A stretch of 39,084 nt of DNA. Source: an uncultured Clostridia bacterium. GTDB taxonomy: Bacteria > Bacillota_A > Clostridia > TANB77 > CAG-508. Below the pieces are notes generated by a model, which searched no databases, was not told the origin of the DNA, and was given only the letters and a program-made list of their open reading frames with translations. The position numbers and the translations under genes are program-made. This document shows, in pieces, positions 1 to 8,703 of the stretch. The DNA is taken from positions 1-39,084 of the forward strand of contig CALXSA010000008.1 of NCBI GenBank assembly GCA_944390995.1, in the 5' to 3' direction. Position 1 is the first letter of the stretch. Each line of letters begins with the position of its first letter.

Positions 1-1
1 T

Positions 2-649
2 ATCATCGGTGAGGTTGCAACAGACCCCGTAGCATCTTGGATGATACAATCTGCACAGGTTGCATCAAAGTTTACATTATTTACTCACCACGCTAAAACA
101 TTTCCAGACTTAGTTACAGCACTTCGTAACTCAATGCTTAGAGCTGGTGTGTTCAAAAATGAAAGAACAGCTGAAGAACAGGTTGTTCAAGTTTTGAACT
201 TCGATATTCACTTGGTAAAAGACTTTAGAGGTAGAAGATATATAGAAAGAGTTACAGAATGTATACCAGTAGAAGACAAAAACGAATATACATTTGACCA
301 TAGAAAAGAAAAGACAATAGAAGGAAAACTAGACAAATTTATGGACAATGCAACAATTTACTTCACAAAAAGCACTAACAGAGAGTTGTACAAATATGTA
401 AATATTATGGAATATCATGATGGGACATATGTACTTACAAACCCAATCTCAGAAAAGAATATAAAAGAAATGAGAGAAAACATGGACGATAACGACATTG
501 GCGAATTCGACAAATTCTTATTAAGAAATTGGGGAATAAAAATGAAAAGCTATGAAGGTTCAGAGGAAGACGACTACAGTTTAGATGCTCCAATAGAACC
601 AGAACACAAAACAAGCAAAAGAGGAAGAAAACCTAAAGCTGTAAATTAA
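2..649 (+). CDS. TadA/CpaF-type secretion ATPase, C-terminal part (5' truncated)
   Basis: The reading frame is open from the first base of the window, so this is the 3' part of a longer gene. It starts in the Walker B region (IIGEV, then ATDPVASW), followed by a THHAKT histidine box and the stretch LVTALRNSMLRAG, as in TadA/CpaF/VirB11-like hexameric ATPases. These drive assembly of Tad or type II-like pili at the cytoplasmic face of the membrane. The canonical arginine after GEV is replaced by Ala-Thr. The last 40 or so residues are charged and end in a basic tail. The next gene, a TadB/TadC-like membrane platform, starts 25 bases downstream, so the two are surely co-transcribed. The Walker A motif lies outside the window. 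Confidence 0.85.
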   Translation: MIGEVATDPVASWMIQSAQVASKFTLFTHHAKTFPDLVTALRNSMLRAGVFKNERTAEEQVVQVLNFDIHLVKDFRGRRYIERVTECIPVEDKNEYTFDHRKEKTIEGKLDKFMDNATIYFTKSTNRELYKYVNIMEYHDGTYVLTNPISEKNIKEMRENMDDNDIGEFDKFLLRNWGIKMKSYEGSEEDDYSLDAPIEPEHKTSKRGRKPKAVN

Positions 650-674
650 AGAGCAAGGAGGTGCAAACTTTTAG

Positions 675-2768
675 ATGTCAAACGATATATTAATGTATTT
701 ACTTATTGGTGTAGGTGGACTATTTTTCATAATTGTAATTGCATACTTGCTACTTAGAAAAAAGATGGATTCCTCTGGCGTAAGAGAAATACAAAAACTA
801 AGAGCTGGTACAGAAGAAAAGAAATTTACAAGTGAAATACTATACCAAAAACTATATGTTAAATACGTAAAAATACCATTTATAAAAAGATACTTGTTAA
901 AAATAAGAAGAAGGCTTGAAATAATAAACATTGATGACGAATACCTAACAAGAAAGCAAGCATCAAAAATACTTACAAATGCGATATTAATTATACTACC
1001 ACTTACAATAATAATCATACTGCTAACACATGAAAATGCTTTATTAATGGCGTTCTTGCTAATATTTGAGGTATTCTTAGCAGACACCTTGATAAACGGA
1101 ATGGTAGATAAAATAGATAATAAATTGCTAAAAGAGCAAATTAATTTCTTCTCAGAAATTAGACATGCATACCATGAGTACAACATGGTAGAAGAAGCAA
1201 TTTACCAAGTAGCACAAGATGATGAAGAACCAGAAATGGCAAGACAGGCAGAAAAAATATATGAAGTATTAATTTCAGACGACCCAGAAGGAGAGCTTGA
1301 AAAATACTACGATATTGCACCAAATGCTTACTTAAAAGAGTTTGCAGGAATTTCATATCTTACAAAAGAATTTGGAGACAGAAAAGTAGATGGAGCTTCA
1401 TTATACTTAAAAAACTTAAATAACATAACACAGGAAATGCAGCTAGAAATATTAAAAAGAGATAAGCTAGACTATGTATTCCAGAGTTTGTCGCTTATTT
1501 CTATAGTACCAATTCTATTCATGGAGCCAATAAAGAATTGGGCGGTAGGACAATTTAGCTTTACAGCCTCTTTCTATAACGGAAAAGCTGGTATGATAAT
1601 GCAGATATTCATTTTGATTATGACTTTTGTATGCTATTTGCTTACCAGAAAGCTAAAAGACAATGGCTCTGTAAATACAAGCACAAAAAACACAGAAAAC
1701 CCATGGCAAGCAAAAGTGTATAAAATAGGCATAGTTAAGAAATTTGTAGACCTATTTATACCAAAAGAGGGAACAAAAGAATATAGAAAACTTCAACAAG
1801 ACATGAAAGATGCAGCATCTAAGGACAAAATGGAGTGGATATATGTTAATAGAATTTCTCTGGCAATAGTAACCTTTGTGGCGTCAATTATTATAGTTAT
1901 GTACTTACATAATATTGTTATACAGAATGTGTACACAGACCCGACCACGGACTATGACATTATAGGTGCAATGTCCGAAGGACAACAGCGAGACGCAATG
2001 GAGCTAACGGAGTCCGACAATGAGTATATTATACACTTTAGAGGTGACACAAGTGTAACTCAAGATGACATCGCAAGGGAGATGGAAAGAGGAAGAATTA
2101 ACGACGACTATGAAGAAGCAAGCGATGAGGAAATACAAGTAGCAGCGGAAAGGGTTTTGGGCAAAATAAAAACTGTAAACAGTGAAAATATGCAATGGTT
2201 TGAAGTATTGCTAGCAATGGTATTGGCAGTAGTTGCATATAATGCACCAGTTTGGATGCTTAAATTCCAAGCTAAGATGAGACAACTTGAAATGGAAGAC
2301 GAAGTAATGCAATTCCAAACAATTATACTAATGCTTATGAGAATTGAGAGGGTAAATGTTGAAATTATTCTAGAGTGGCTAGAAAGATATGCAAACATAT
2401 TCAAAGAGCCAATTAGCAAGTGTGTGAACAACTACGAGAGTGGACCTTGGGAAGCACTTGAACAATTAAAAGAAGATGTATCATACCAACAATTTATACG
2501 TATTGTAGAAAGCTTGCAAGCAGCAGTTGAGAAAATACCAATTGCAGACGCATTTGACGAGCTAGACACAGAAAGAGACTACTACCAAGCACGTAGAAGG
2601 GAATCAAACGAAAGATTGATTTCAAGAAAAGGTATGATAGGAAAAGGAATAGGTTTTGCGCCTATGGTAGTAATATTTGTTGGATATTTAATTATTCCAT
2701 TGGTATTTATAGGAATGACAAGTATGACAACATCGATGAGTGGAATGACAACAGAGTATGGCGGCTAA
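675..2768 (+). CDS. Fused TadB-TadC-like inner-membrane platform protein
   Basis: A 697-residue membrane protein with an AAGGAGGTG ribosome site upstream. It looks like two T2SF (GspF/TadB/TadC) modules in tandem. The first spans about residues 1-345, with hydrophobic segments near 6-27, 100-135, 268-285 and 303-325. The second spans about 346-697, with segments near 393-415, 508-530 and 660-685. In ordinary Tad systems TadB and TadC are separate proteins of about 300 residues that anchor the ATPase and the growing pilus. An unusual acidic stretch of roughly 95 residues (about 415-508) lies between two membrane segments of the second half and probably faces outside. The preceding ATPase and following pilin-like genes support a platform role. 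The assignment rests on layout and hydrophobic pattern; the fusion is inferred. Confidence 0.75.
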   Translation: MSNDILMYLLIGVGGLFFIIVIAYLLLRKKMDSSGVREIQKLRAGTEEKKFTSEILYQKLYVKYVKIPFIKRYLLKIRRRLEIINIDDEYLTRKQASKILTNAILIILPLTIIIILLTHENALLMAFLLIFEVFLADTLINGMVDKIDNKLLKEQINFFSEIRHAYHEYNMVEEAIYQVAQDDEEPEMARQAEKIYEVLISDDPEGELEKYYDIAPNAYLKEFAGISYLTKEFGDRKVDGASLYLKNLNNITQEMQLEILKRDKLDYVFQSLSLISIVPILFMEPIKNWAVGQFSFTASFYNGKAGMIMQIFILIMTFVCYLLTRKLKDNGSVNTSTKNTENPWQAKVYKIGIVKKFVDLFIPKEGTKEYRKLQQDMKDAASKDKMEWIYVNRISLAIVTFVASIIIVMYLHNIVIQNVYTDPTTDYDIIGAMSEGQQRDAMELTESDNEYIIHFRGDTSVTQDDIAREMERGRINDDYEEASDEEIQVAAERVLGKIKTVNSENMQWFEVLLAMVLAVVAYNAPVWMLKFQAKMRQLEMEDEVMQFQTIILMLMRIERVNVEIILEWLERYANIFKEPISKCVNNYESGPWEALEQLKEDVSYQQFIRIVESLQAAVEKIPIADAFDELDTERDYYQARRRESNERLISRKGMIGKGIGFAPMVVIFVGYLIIPLVFIGMTSMTTSMSGMTTEYGG

Positions 2769-2820
2769 GTAAGTTTATAGGAGTTCATAAAACCTAAATT
2801 TATATAGCAAGGGTTAGAGT

Positions 2821-3603
2821 ATGGAGAATGCATCAAAAGCCTTAATTATGGCAGGTTCAATTTTAATTGCAATAATGGTAATTGGTTTACTAGTATATGG
2901 ATATGGACAAATATCTGACCTAGAGCAAACCAGAGCAGATGCTGAGGTTACAGATACTTTAGCAGAATATATGCGAAGATTTGAGCAGTATAATAGAGGG
3001 CAAGGAGACCAACCGCTTTATGGAAGCGAAGTCTTGTCTCTAGCCAACTTGCAAGCGGACTACAACTTTATGGAGGCCGACAGGCAGGATATTGGTAGGC
3101 TGGAAGGATATTCTCAAATTACAATAACAGTTGAAATTACAAACGAAATTTCGCAACAAAATATGCCAGCAGGGGAACATTACTTTTCAGTAGGAACACA
3201 TGATATTTCTGAAATATTGTCAGATTATGAAGATTTGTCAGGTAAAATTGATAATTACAAAGAACCTGATTCAAGATATACAAGCGTAATTGATAATATA
3301 AGCAGAAGTGTGGTATATTATAGCACAAGGAGTAATCTGGAAATAGCTATAGATTTTGGCTTGCCTGTTGAACCTGGTGACTATGATACTGAAACAGGTA
3401 GAGATGTATCACCTGGTGACTTACGTGATTTGGCTATGGAACATGACCAAGATGTAGTACAGTTATTGGATGATATAGCAGATTATTTGGCTTATAAAGG
3501 AGTTTATGATACATTCAGAAATGGAAAAAGATTTACATGCAACGAAATAACCTATAACGAAGCAAATGGCAGAATTGCAAGAATGGAGTTTGTAGAAGTT
3601 TAG
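2821..3603 (+). CDS. Pilin-like protein, MENASKAL family, copy 1
   Basis: A 260-residue protein starting MENASKALIMAG, then a single hydrophobic helix (about residues 6-28) and a soluble, mainly acidic domain. There is no leader and no prepilin peptidase site; the hydrophobic helix begins at the N-terminus, as in a mature type IV pilin or Flp subunit. It shares with four neighbours a middle block of the type F-x2-Y...V-x2-L...N and a C-terminal strand pair, here RFTCNEITYNEANGRIARME. It is the longest of the leaderless copies, with extra sequence between the two blocks. It follows the TadBC-like gene and is probably a subunit of the fibre built by that machine. The function is inferred from context; I know no named family for it. 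Confidence 0.65.
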   Translation: MENASKALIMAGSILIAIMVIGLLVYGYGQISDLEQTRADAEVTDTLAEYMRRFEQYNRGQGDQPLYGSEVLSLANLQADYNFMEADRQDIGRLEGYSQITITVEITNEISQQNMPAGEHYFSVGTHDISEILSDYEDLSGKIDNYKEPDSRYTSVIDNISRSVVYYSTRSNLEIAIDFGLPVEPGDYDTETGRDVSPGDLRDLAMEHDQDVVQLLDDIADYLAYKGVYDTFRNGKRFTCNEITYNEANGRIARMEFVEV

Positions 3604-3629
3604 TAATAATAAAATTTTAGGAGGAGAAT

Positions 3630-4178
3630 ATGGAAAATGCATCAAAAGCTTTAATCATGGCAGCAGAAGTATTAATAGGCGTAATGATAATTTCCATAGG
3701 TGTGTACCTTTTCAATGAAATGGGTTCATACAGTGCAGAGACGGCTGACCAAATAGAAGAAGCACAGCTTGCGCAATACAACAATCAATTCCTAAAATAC
3801 TATGGCACTGAGCCAGACGAAGACGGAAATTTGGAAACTATAAAATGCTCAATACATGATGTTGTAGGACTAGCCAATCTTGCAAAAAGGCTCAATCTAG
3901 CAAATGGCTTTGAAGGAGTGCAAGAACCATCTGATACAAACGATTATATACAGATATATTTAAAGCCTGTAAATGGAAGTACAGTACAACATTTAGAGGC
4001 AGCAGATGAGAGCACATTAACAAATCTTATAAAAACAAATGATATAAATTATATTTCTACACCTACAAGTGCAGGAACAAATAGAATAACAGCAAGCTCA
4101 ATATATTTTAAGGTTACAGATTTTGGCATTGGAGAAGTTACAGGCACAGTGAATTACATGAGGTTTGAACCGTACTAG
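3630..4178 (+). CDS. Pilin-like protein, MENASKAL family, copy 2
   Basis: A 182-residue paralogue of the preceding gene, 26 bases downstream with a good AGGAGGAG ribosome site. It begins MENASKALIMAAEVLIGVMI; the first 35 bases match copy 1 almost exactly, so the start is conserved in DNA as well as protein. One N-terminal hydrophobic helix is followed by the block NQFLKYYG...VVGLANLAKRLN and a C-terminal strand ending NYMRFEPY. Its stop codon lies inside the left arm of an inverted repeat that encloses a 73-bp repeat element. The likely role is a minor or alternative subunit of the same pilus-like structure. This is inferred from paralogy and position. Confidence 0.65.
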   Translation: MENASKALIMAAEVLIGVMIISIGVYLFNEMGSYSAETADQIEEAQLAQYNNQFLKYYGTEPDEDGNLETIKCSIHDVVGLANLAKRLNLANGFEGVQEPSDTNDYIQIYLKPVNGSTVQHLEAADESTLTNLIKTNDINYISTPTSAGTNRITASSIYFKVTDFGIGEVTGTVNYMRFEPY

Positions 4179-4304
4179 TTATAATTTGATTTTGGCATAG
4201 GAGTCCGCTCCATCTTGCTGGTACACATATTTTGTCCGCTCCATGTTTTCGCGTAAAAAATATGTGTCCCACGTGGAGCTAGTATAGAGATAAATTATAA
4301 CTAG
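4175..4304. repeat. 73-bp GCTCCA/TGGAGC hairpin element nested inside a 13-bp inverted repeat
   Basis: The core element (4207-4279) starts GCTCCA and ends TGGAGC and contains the inner arms ACACATATTTT and AAAATATGTGT. It matches 34293-34365 over 73 bases with one difference. The outer arms CTAGTTATAATTT (4175-4187) and AAATTATAACTAG (4292-4304) are perfectly complementary but differ in sequence from the arms around the other copy. The element therefore seems to have entered the loop of an older inverted repeat. The space from 4179 to 4397 holds only this repeat and the next promoter. Confidence 0.85.
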
Positions 4305-4350
4305 CATATATAAAAGGAAAAGGAAATTTGTAGAATTTTGGGTAAAACTC

Positions 4351-4379
4351 TTGCAAAAAGATAAAGAAAATATTATAAT
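4351..4379 (+). promoter_or_regulatory. Predicted sigma-A promoter inside the pilin-like cluster
   Basis: TTGCAA (4351-4356), 17 bases, then TATAAT (4374-4379). The predicted transcript starts about 12 bases before the gene at 4398. This would give the downstream half of the cluster its own transcription after the repeat element. Confidence 0.6.
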
Positions 4380-4397
4380 GAAAGAGTATAGTATATT

Positions 4398-4838
4398 ATG
4401 AAAAATAAGATTTTACTTATATTAATAATATTTATGTGTATTTTGCTGGTAGCATCATATTATGTATATTCATACAGAAGCAATATAGCAGAATCACAAA
4501 AAATTAATAAAGAGTACGAGCAATACAAAGATGTACAAATGCTTGGCTCAGAGCTCATAAGTCTAATAAATAAAACAGTAGATGTTGATACAGATTTAGG
4601 CATAGAAAAAGACCAAGATGGTTTGTTTATAGATAATGGCGAAAATTCAATAAAAATATACATAAATTTTATTTATCAAGATGACTATCAGACAGTCGAA
4701 ATGGAAAAAATATATAACAATGGAGCTGAAAACTTTATGAAAGTATACAGTACAGCAAGCTTCAAATGCACAGAATTTACAAGACATAATAAAACGAATA
4801 ATGTGAAGTCACTGACTTTCACAGAAACAAATGATTAG
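4398..4838 (+). CDS. Divergent pilin-like protein with MKNKILL N-terminus
   Basis: A 146-residue protein with a hydrophobic N-terminal helix (about residues 4-24) preceded by Lys-Asn-Lys, so it looks like an ordinary signal anchor rather than a MENASKAL start. The rest resembles its neighbours: the block YEQYKDVQMLGSELISLINK corresponds to the middle block of copies 1 and 2, and the end (SFKCTEFTRHNKTNNVKSLT) to their C-terminal strand pair. No strong ribosome site is visible upstream, unlike for the flanking genes. It is probably a minor subunit or assembly partner with an exchanged N-terminus. Its own predicted promoter lies just upstream. The family link is seen in the sequence; the role is inferred. 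Confidence 0.6.
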   Translation: MKNKILLILIIFMCILLVASYYVYSYRSNIAESQKINKEYEQYKDVQMLGSELISLINKTVDVDTDLGIEKDQDGLFIDNGENSIKIYINFIYQDDYQTVEMEKIYNNGAENFMKVYSTASFKCTEFTRHNKTNNVKSLTFTETND

Positions 4839-4894
4839 ATATTAATATTAACACATATAGATAAAAATTTTTAAAATTTAAGGAGGAATTATTT

Positions 4895-5344
4895 ATGGAG
4901 AACGCTTCAAAAGCTTTAATTATAGCAGGTGCTATTTTACTTTCAATTGCAATTATAGGAATAGGAATGTATGTATACAACAATGCATCAGATGCAATAT
5001 CTGGTGCAGACATGACAGACCAAGAGGTTAGGACATATAACCAAACATTTACAAATTATGAAGGAATACAAAGAGGAGCAAATGTTAAGACTTTGTGTGA
5101 TACTATAGCAAATCATAATAGAACAGCAGCAGATGTAACAGAGCAGGTAGAAGTGCACTTTGGTTCAGATGCTCCAGGTACAGGTTTAGCAGCCAGTGAC
5201 ATCAATGAGAATAACACAAGTACGACAGCAATAAATACTATAAAGAATACGAATGTAATGTCTGGAGCAACTTATAAAGTAACATTGGAATACGATAACA
5301 CATCTGGTAGAGTTACTGCTGTATACATTAATGATGCTGCATAA
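4895..5344 (+). CDS. Pilin-like protein, MENASKAL family, copy 3
   Basis: A 149-residue protein with an AAGGAGGAATT ribosome site, starting MENASKALIIAGAILLSIAI. One hydrophobic helix (about residues 6-28) is followed by a short soluble domain containing YNQTFTNYEGIQRGANVKTL and a C-terminal strand pair TYKVTLEYDNTSGRVTAVYI. It is the smallest and simplest leaderless member and therefore a good candidate for the major fibre subunit. That choice is inference from size alone. Neighbours are further copies on both sides in the same direction. Confidence 0.65.
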   Translation: MENASKALIIAGAILLSIAIIGIGMYVYNNASDAISGADMTDQEVRTYNQTFTNYEGIQRGANVKTLCDTIANHNRTAADVTEQVEVHFGSDAPGTGLAASDINENNTSTTAINTIKNTNVMSGATYKVTLEYDNTSGRVTAVYINDAA

Positions 5345-5370
5345 TATAATTTATTAAAGGAAGTTAATTT

Positions 5371-6099
5371 ATGGAGAATGCAGTTGATGCTCTAAAAATA
5401 GCATTTGGAGTATTTGTACTTACAATGGCTTTGTCCATAGGAATGTACATGTTTAATCAAGCTAAAGCCACAGCCGATGTGGTTTTAGCAAGTTCTGATA
5501 CTGAAACATATGCTATGTATACAGATGAAATTGAAGGAATTGAAACTACAACAGGTGGAGATAGAGTGGTTGGTCTTGAAACAATAATACCAACACTATA
5601 TAAATATTATAAAGAAAACTACACTGTAGTATTTTTGAATTCGAATGGTACACCAATGACATTATATACGACTAGGATGAGTGAGAACCCTCAAGCTCGT
5701 TGGAGCGCGGGTTTTATCAATAAGTACTATTCAAATGATTATGATTTGAAAGTTTGCTCATTTGATGTTGATGAGGAAACTAGCAGACACGAACCTTGGA
5801 CAGGCGGAACTGACTATTATAAGCAAAACCTAGATATGTTTTTATCTGGTGGAACATTCTATGCACCTAGTAACAACACAGCATATAATTACAATTATGC
5901 TGACAGCCATGTTAATGGCTGGGGAAATGGAAGCTTTATAGACCAATTTCAAGATAAGCAGTTTAGAGAAAGCATAGGACAATATACATATAGCAATATT
6001 ACAGAAGATGCAGCAGATGACCCTACCTACGATAGCTCAGGCTTAACAAATACAGCACCTAAAACAAAAAGAGTAATAGTATATACATTATTGAATTAG
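5371..6099 (+). CDS. Pilin-like protein, MENA family, divergent copy 4
   Basis: A 242-residue protein, 26 bases after copy 3, starting MENAVDALKIAFGVFVLTMA. The Met-Glu-Asn-Ala start and single N-terminal helix are kept, but Ser-Lys is replaced by Val-Asp and the helix body differs. The soluble part is larger and rich in Tyr, Asn and Asp, with the stretch GDRVVGLETIIPTLYKYYKE in the place of the middle block. It could be a tip or adhesive subunit, a role often held by larger minor pilins; that is inference. Confidence 0.6.
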   Translation: MENAVDALKIAFGVFVLTMALSIGMYMFNQAKATADVVLASSDTETYAMYTDEIEGIETTTGGDRVVGLETIIPTLYKYYKENYTVVFLNSNGTPMTLYTTRMSENPQARWSAGFINKYYSNDYDLKVCSFDVDEETSRHEPWTGGTDYYKQNLDMFLSGGTFYAPSNNTAYNYNYADSHVNGWGNGSFIDQFQDKQFRESIGQYTYSNITEDAADDPTYDSSGLTNTAPKTKRVIVYTLLN

Positions 6100-6180
6100 T
6101 ATTAAAAGTATTAAAAATAAAAGGGAATACCATTAGGTATGATGATGAATGCAAATTTTTAGAAAAAGGAGGACAAAAAG

Positions 6181-6717
6181 ATGGGGGACAGTTTAATTAC
6201 AATTGTAGCAATATTTTTAGCAGCAATTTTAATGTTCGTGTTTCCATTAATGACACTCGCAGAGCGAACTGATGATATATCATCACTTGCAGTTCAGACT
6301 GCTACAACAGAGTTCGTTGATGATGTTAGAACAACTGGACAAATGACATTAACTGATTATGAGCAATATCTAAGTGATATAACTTCGACGGGTAATAGTT
6401 TTGATGTTGATGTTTTAATTCAACAACTTGACGAAAACCCTGGAGTAAAAACAACTCAAGCAGAGGCAACAAAAATTGGAGAAAATTTATATTACAATAT
6501 ATACACAACACAAGTAGAAGATGAATTATATAGCAAAGGAAGAATAACACTTAAAGAAGGGGACCTTGTAACAGTAACTGCTAAAAATACAAATCAAACT
6601 ATTGCACAATTAATAAGAAACTTTTTCTATATGATTACAGGTAATGATTCATACCAAATTGTTGGACAACACTCAGGTGTAGTAACTGTAAATGGTGTTG
6701 GTTCAAATCAAAACTAA
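6181..6717 (+). CDS. TadE/TadF-like single-pass membrane protein
   Basis: A 178-residue protein with an excellent AAAAAGGAGGAC ribosome site. It starts MGDSLITIVAIFLAAILMFV, a hydrophobic helix at about residues 4-26 with almost nothing before it. The soluble part contains FVDDVRTTGQMTLTDYEQYL and then TGNSFDVDVLIQQLDE, the kind of sequence seen in TadE/TadF-like pseudopilins of Firmicutes. A Ser/Thr- and Gly-rich tail follows. The gene lies at the end of the pilin-like cluster and is probably a minor pseudopilin. The call is by pattern and position, not a firm family assignment. Confidence 0.55.
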   Translation: MGDSLITIVAIFLAAILMFVFPLMTLAERTDDISSLAVQTATTEFVDDVRTTGQMTLTDYEQYLSDITSTGNSFDVDVLIQQLDENPGVKTTQAEATKIGENLYYNIYTTQVEDELYSKGRITLKEGDLVTVTAKNTNQTIAQLIRNFFYMITGNDSYQIVGQHSGVVTVNGVGSNQN

Positions 6718-6864
6718 ATTAAAATTGTTGGACAGATATTAAGTCTGTCTCTACAATGTACAATATATGTAGGGGTGGAGTAATAAAATATCCATCCCTT
6801 GTTTTAACGAAAACCTTTAAAAATTACAACAGAAGAATACTTTAGAAGGGAAGAAAAGTTTTAA

Positions 6865-8652
6865 ATGAAACTACAACATTTAGCAATAATTTTTGTTTTA
6901 ATAATAGTGCCAATATCTTTGATTATGGCTTCATATATACAAAACCAAATTGATGCAATTACATTACAGACTGCTTATGATGCGAATTTAATCAATGCCA
7001 CACATGATGCGATGAAAGCATTCCAATTAAATACAACGAATAATATGTATTCTAGTATAAGTGACTCTAAAATTAGGGATATTCAAGCCTCGGTAAATAC
7101 ATTCTATAATTCACTTAACACATCTATGGCTCAATATGTACAAACTGCAAGAGAGTTTGAAGCATATGTTCCAGCAATATTGTTTACATTATATGATGGA
7201 TATTATATATATACTTCTTTTGACAATGTTTATTCAGAAAATGAGGCGGGAAAAGTTGACTTAGATGTGGATGTAAATAATAAGGAAAATGGCTTGAAAC
7301 CATATATCTATTATTCGGCAAAGTACAAATTGCATAATGGTAAAATTATAGCCGTAAACTACACTTTAGATAATTTGATTACTGTATATGGAGATGTTGG
7401 AGATGGAGAAGGGTATCAAACAAAAACAGGCTATTTAATAGACCCAAATGATGTTAATATAAGAGCAGATGGTAGTGTTGAATATGCAGGAGTTAGAATC
7501 ACAGAGGAAAGTTTAAGTGAGCATTTGCTATATTTAGATGGCAGTTCTAGTAATAGAGCAACAGTTGCAGAAGGAACTTTCACATATGTTTTCTATAACA
7601 ACCAAAAAGTATACTGGGATGCGGGAAATCAAAGTTGGTTTTGGTACCAAAATTATTCAAAAACATATGTACAAAGCCCAGAGATAATAAATGAGCTTAA
7701 TGCCACAATGCATAGAAGTGATAGTGCATATAGGTTTTATTCAGAGGCAAAGACCTTTAGTGAATGGGTAAATGATTATTTAGGCGGAATAACTCAGGCA
7801 GACTTAATTAGATTTGAGAATGGTGTAAGTCCAATTAATTCTGACACAGATTACCTATCAGAAAACACCGGAAATGACCCTATATTCAAAACAGAAAATA
7901 ACCCTGATAACAACCCAATGATTTCAGAATCAACATTTAACAATCACAGATTAGCAGTTATAAGAAAGTCTATGGAATCGACATTAAATACTGCTATTAC
8001 AGATTATAGTAATGCTACTTCTTATGACTATCAGCTTCCAGTAATGACTGACAATGATTGGTATTCAATATTAAATAATGTGTCTATGGTAACATTTTTA
8101 GAGGGAATTTCAATTGGATACAGAATATACAATAATTATGCTATAATAACAAACAATGTAAACAAAGAAGTTGTTACAACTAGCAATATTTATATAATAG
8201 CAGAAGATGGAAATGGAAATAGGGAATATCATCAGCCTGGTTGTAAGGAGCTTTTTGAAGGAGTAGAAGATGGTAGTTTGAATATAGTGAAGGGGTATCC
8301 AACAGCTAGTTTCCAAAGACAGACCATAAGGGTTGGAGAGGATAGCTCAAATGACCAATTCTATTATTTGCAAGATACAGGAGAAGAAGGAAAAACTCTG
8401 ACAGGTTGCTACAATTGTATAGTTAGCGGAACAGCCAATTATCATGTAGAGGACATAATAGAAGGAAATGATTTAATAGATTTCGAAAATAGCACTGAAG
8501 CTGGTGGAAACAATGTACCAACTTATAAGAGCTCAGAGGCAAACAGTACTACATCAGCATATGGTAAAATACGAACAGCATATTTGACGGCTCTTGCTAG
8601 AGAAAGATACGATATTTATAAGACGAATTTTGACCTTGATGCTAGTAGGTAG
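6865..8652 (+). CDS. Large N-anchored surface protein of the Tad-like locus
   Basis: A 595-residue protein with one N-terminal hydrophobic helix (about residues 5-24) and a long, Asn/Tyr/Asp-rich extracellular part. Early motifs are FTLYDGYYIYTS and, further on, YYSAKYKLHNGK. Near residues 450-525 it has YHQPGCKELF and, after about 60 residues, GCYNC. This resembles the Tyr-His-x3-Cys...Cys-x2-Cys zinc-binding arrangement found at the end of some secreted nucleases and DNA-uptake proteins. I know of no named function. As the last gene of the cluster, with a pilin-like N-terminus, it may be a tip protein or an assembly factor. The ribosome site is AGAAGGGAAGAAA. Confidence 0.55.
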   Translation: MKLQHLAIIFVLIIVPISLIMASYIQNQIDAITLQTAYDANLINATHDAMKAFQLNTTNNMYSSISDSKIRDIQASVNTFYNSLNTSMAQYVQTAREFEAYVPAILFTLYDGYYIYTSFDNVYSENEAGKVDLDVDVNNKENGLKPYIYYSAKYKLHNGKIIAVNYTLDNLITVYGDVGDGEGYQTKTGYLIDPNDVNIRADGSVEYAGVRITEESLSEHLLYLDGSSSNRATVAEGTFTYVFYNNQKVYWDAGNQSWFWYQNYSKTYVQSPEIINELNATMHRSDSAYRFYSEAKTFSEWVNDYLGGITQADLIRFENGVSPINSDTDYLSENTGNDPIFKTENNPDNNPMISESTFNNHRLAVIRKSMESTLNTAITDYSNATSYDYQLPVMTDNDWYSILNNVSMVTFLEGISIGYRIYNNYAIITNNVNKEVVTTSNIYIIAEDGNGNREYHQPGCKELFEGVEDGSLNIVKGYPTASFQRQTIRVGEDSSNDQFYYLQDTGEEGKTLTGCYNCIVSGTANYHVEDIIEGNDLIDFENSTEAGGNNVPTYKSSEANSTTSAYGKIRTAYLTALARERYDIYKTNFDLDASR

Positions 8653-8703
8653 GTTTGCAAAATAAAAAAATAAAAAATTAAAAAACAAGTTTAAAATTTG
8701 CAA

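Noticed and set aside
6718..6864. Possible terminator or small RNA between the TadE-like gene and the surface protein
   Set aside because: GACAGA and TCTGTC give only a 6-bp stem and no T run follows; not enough to call.
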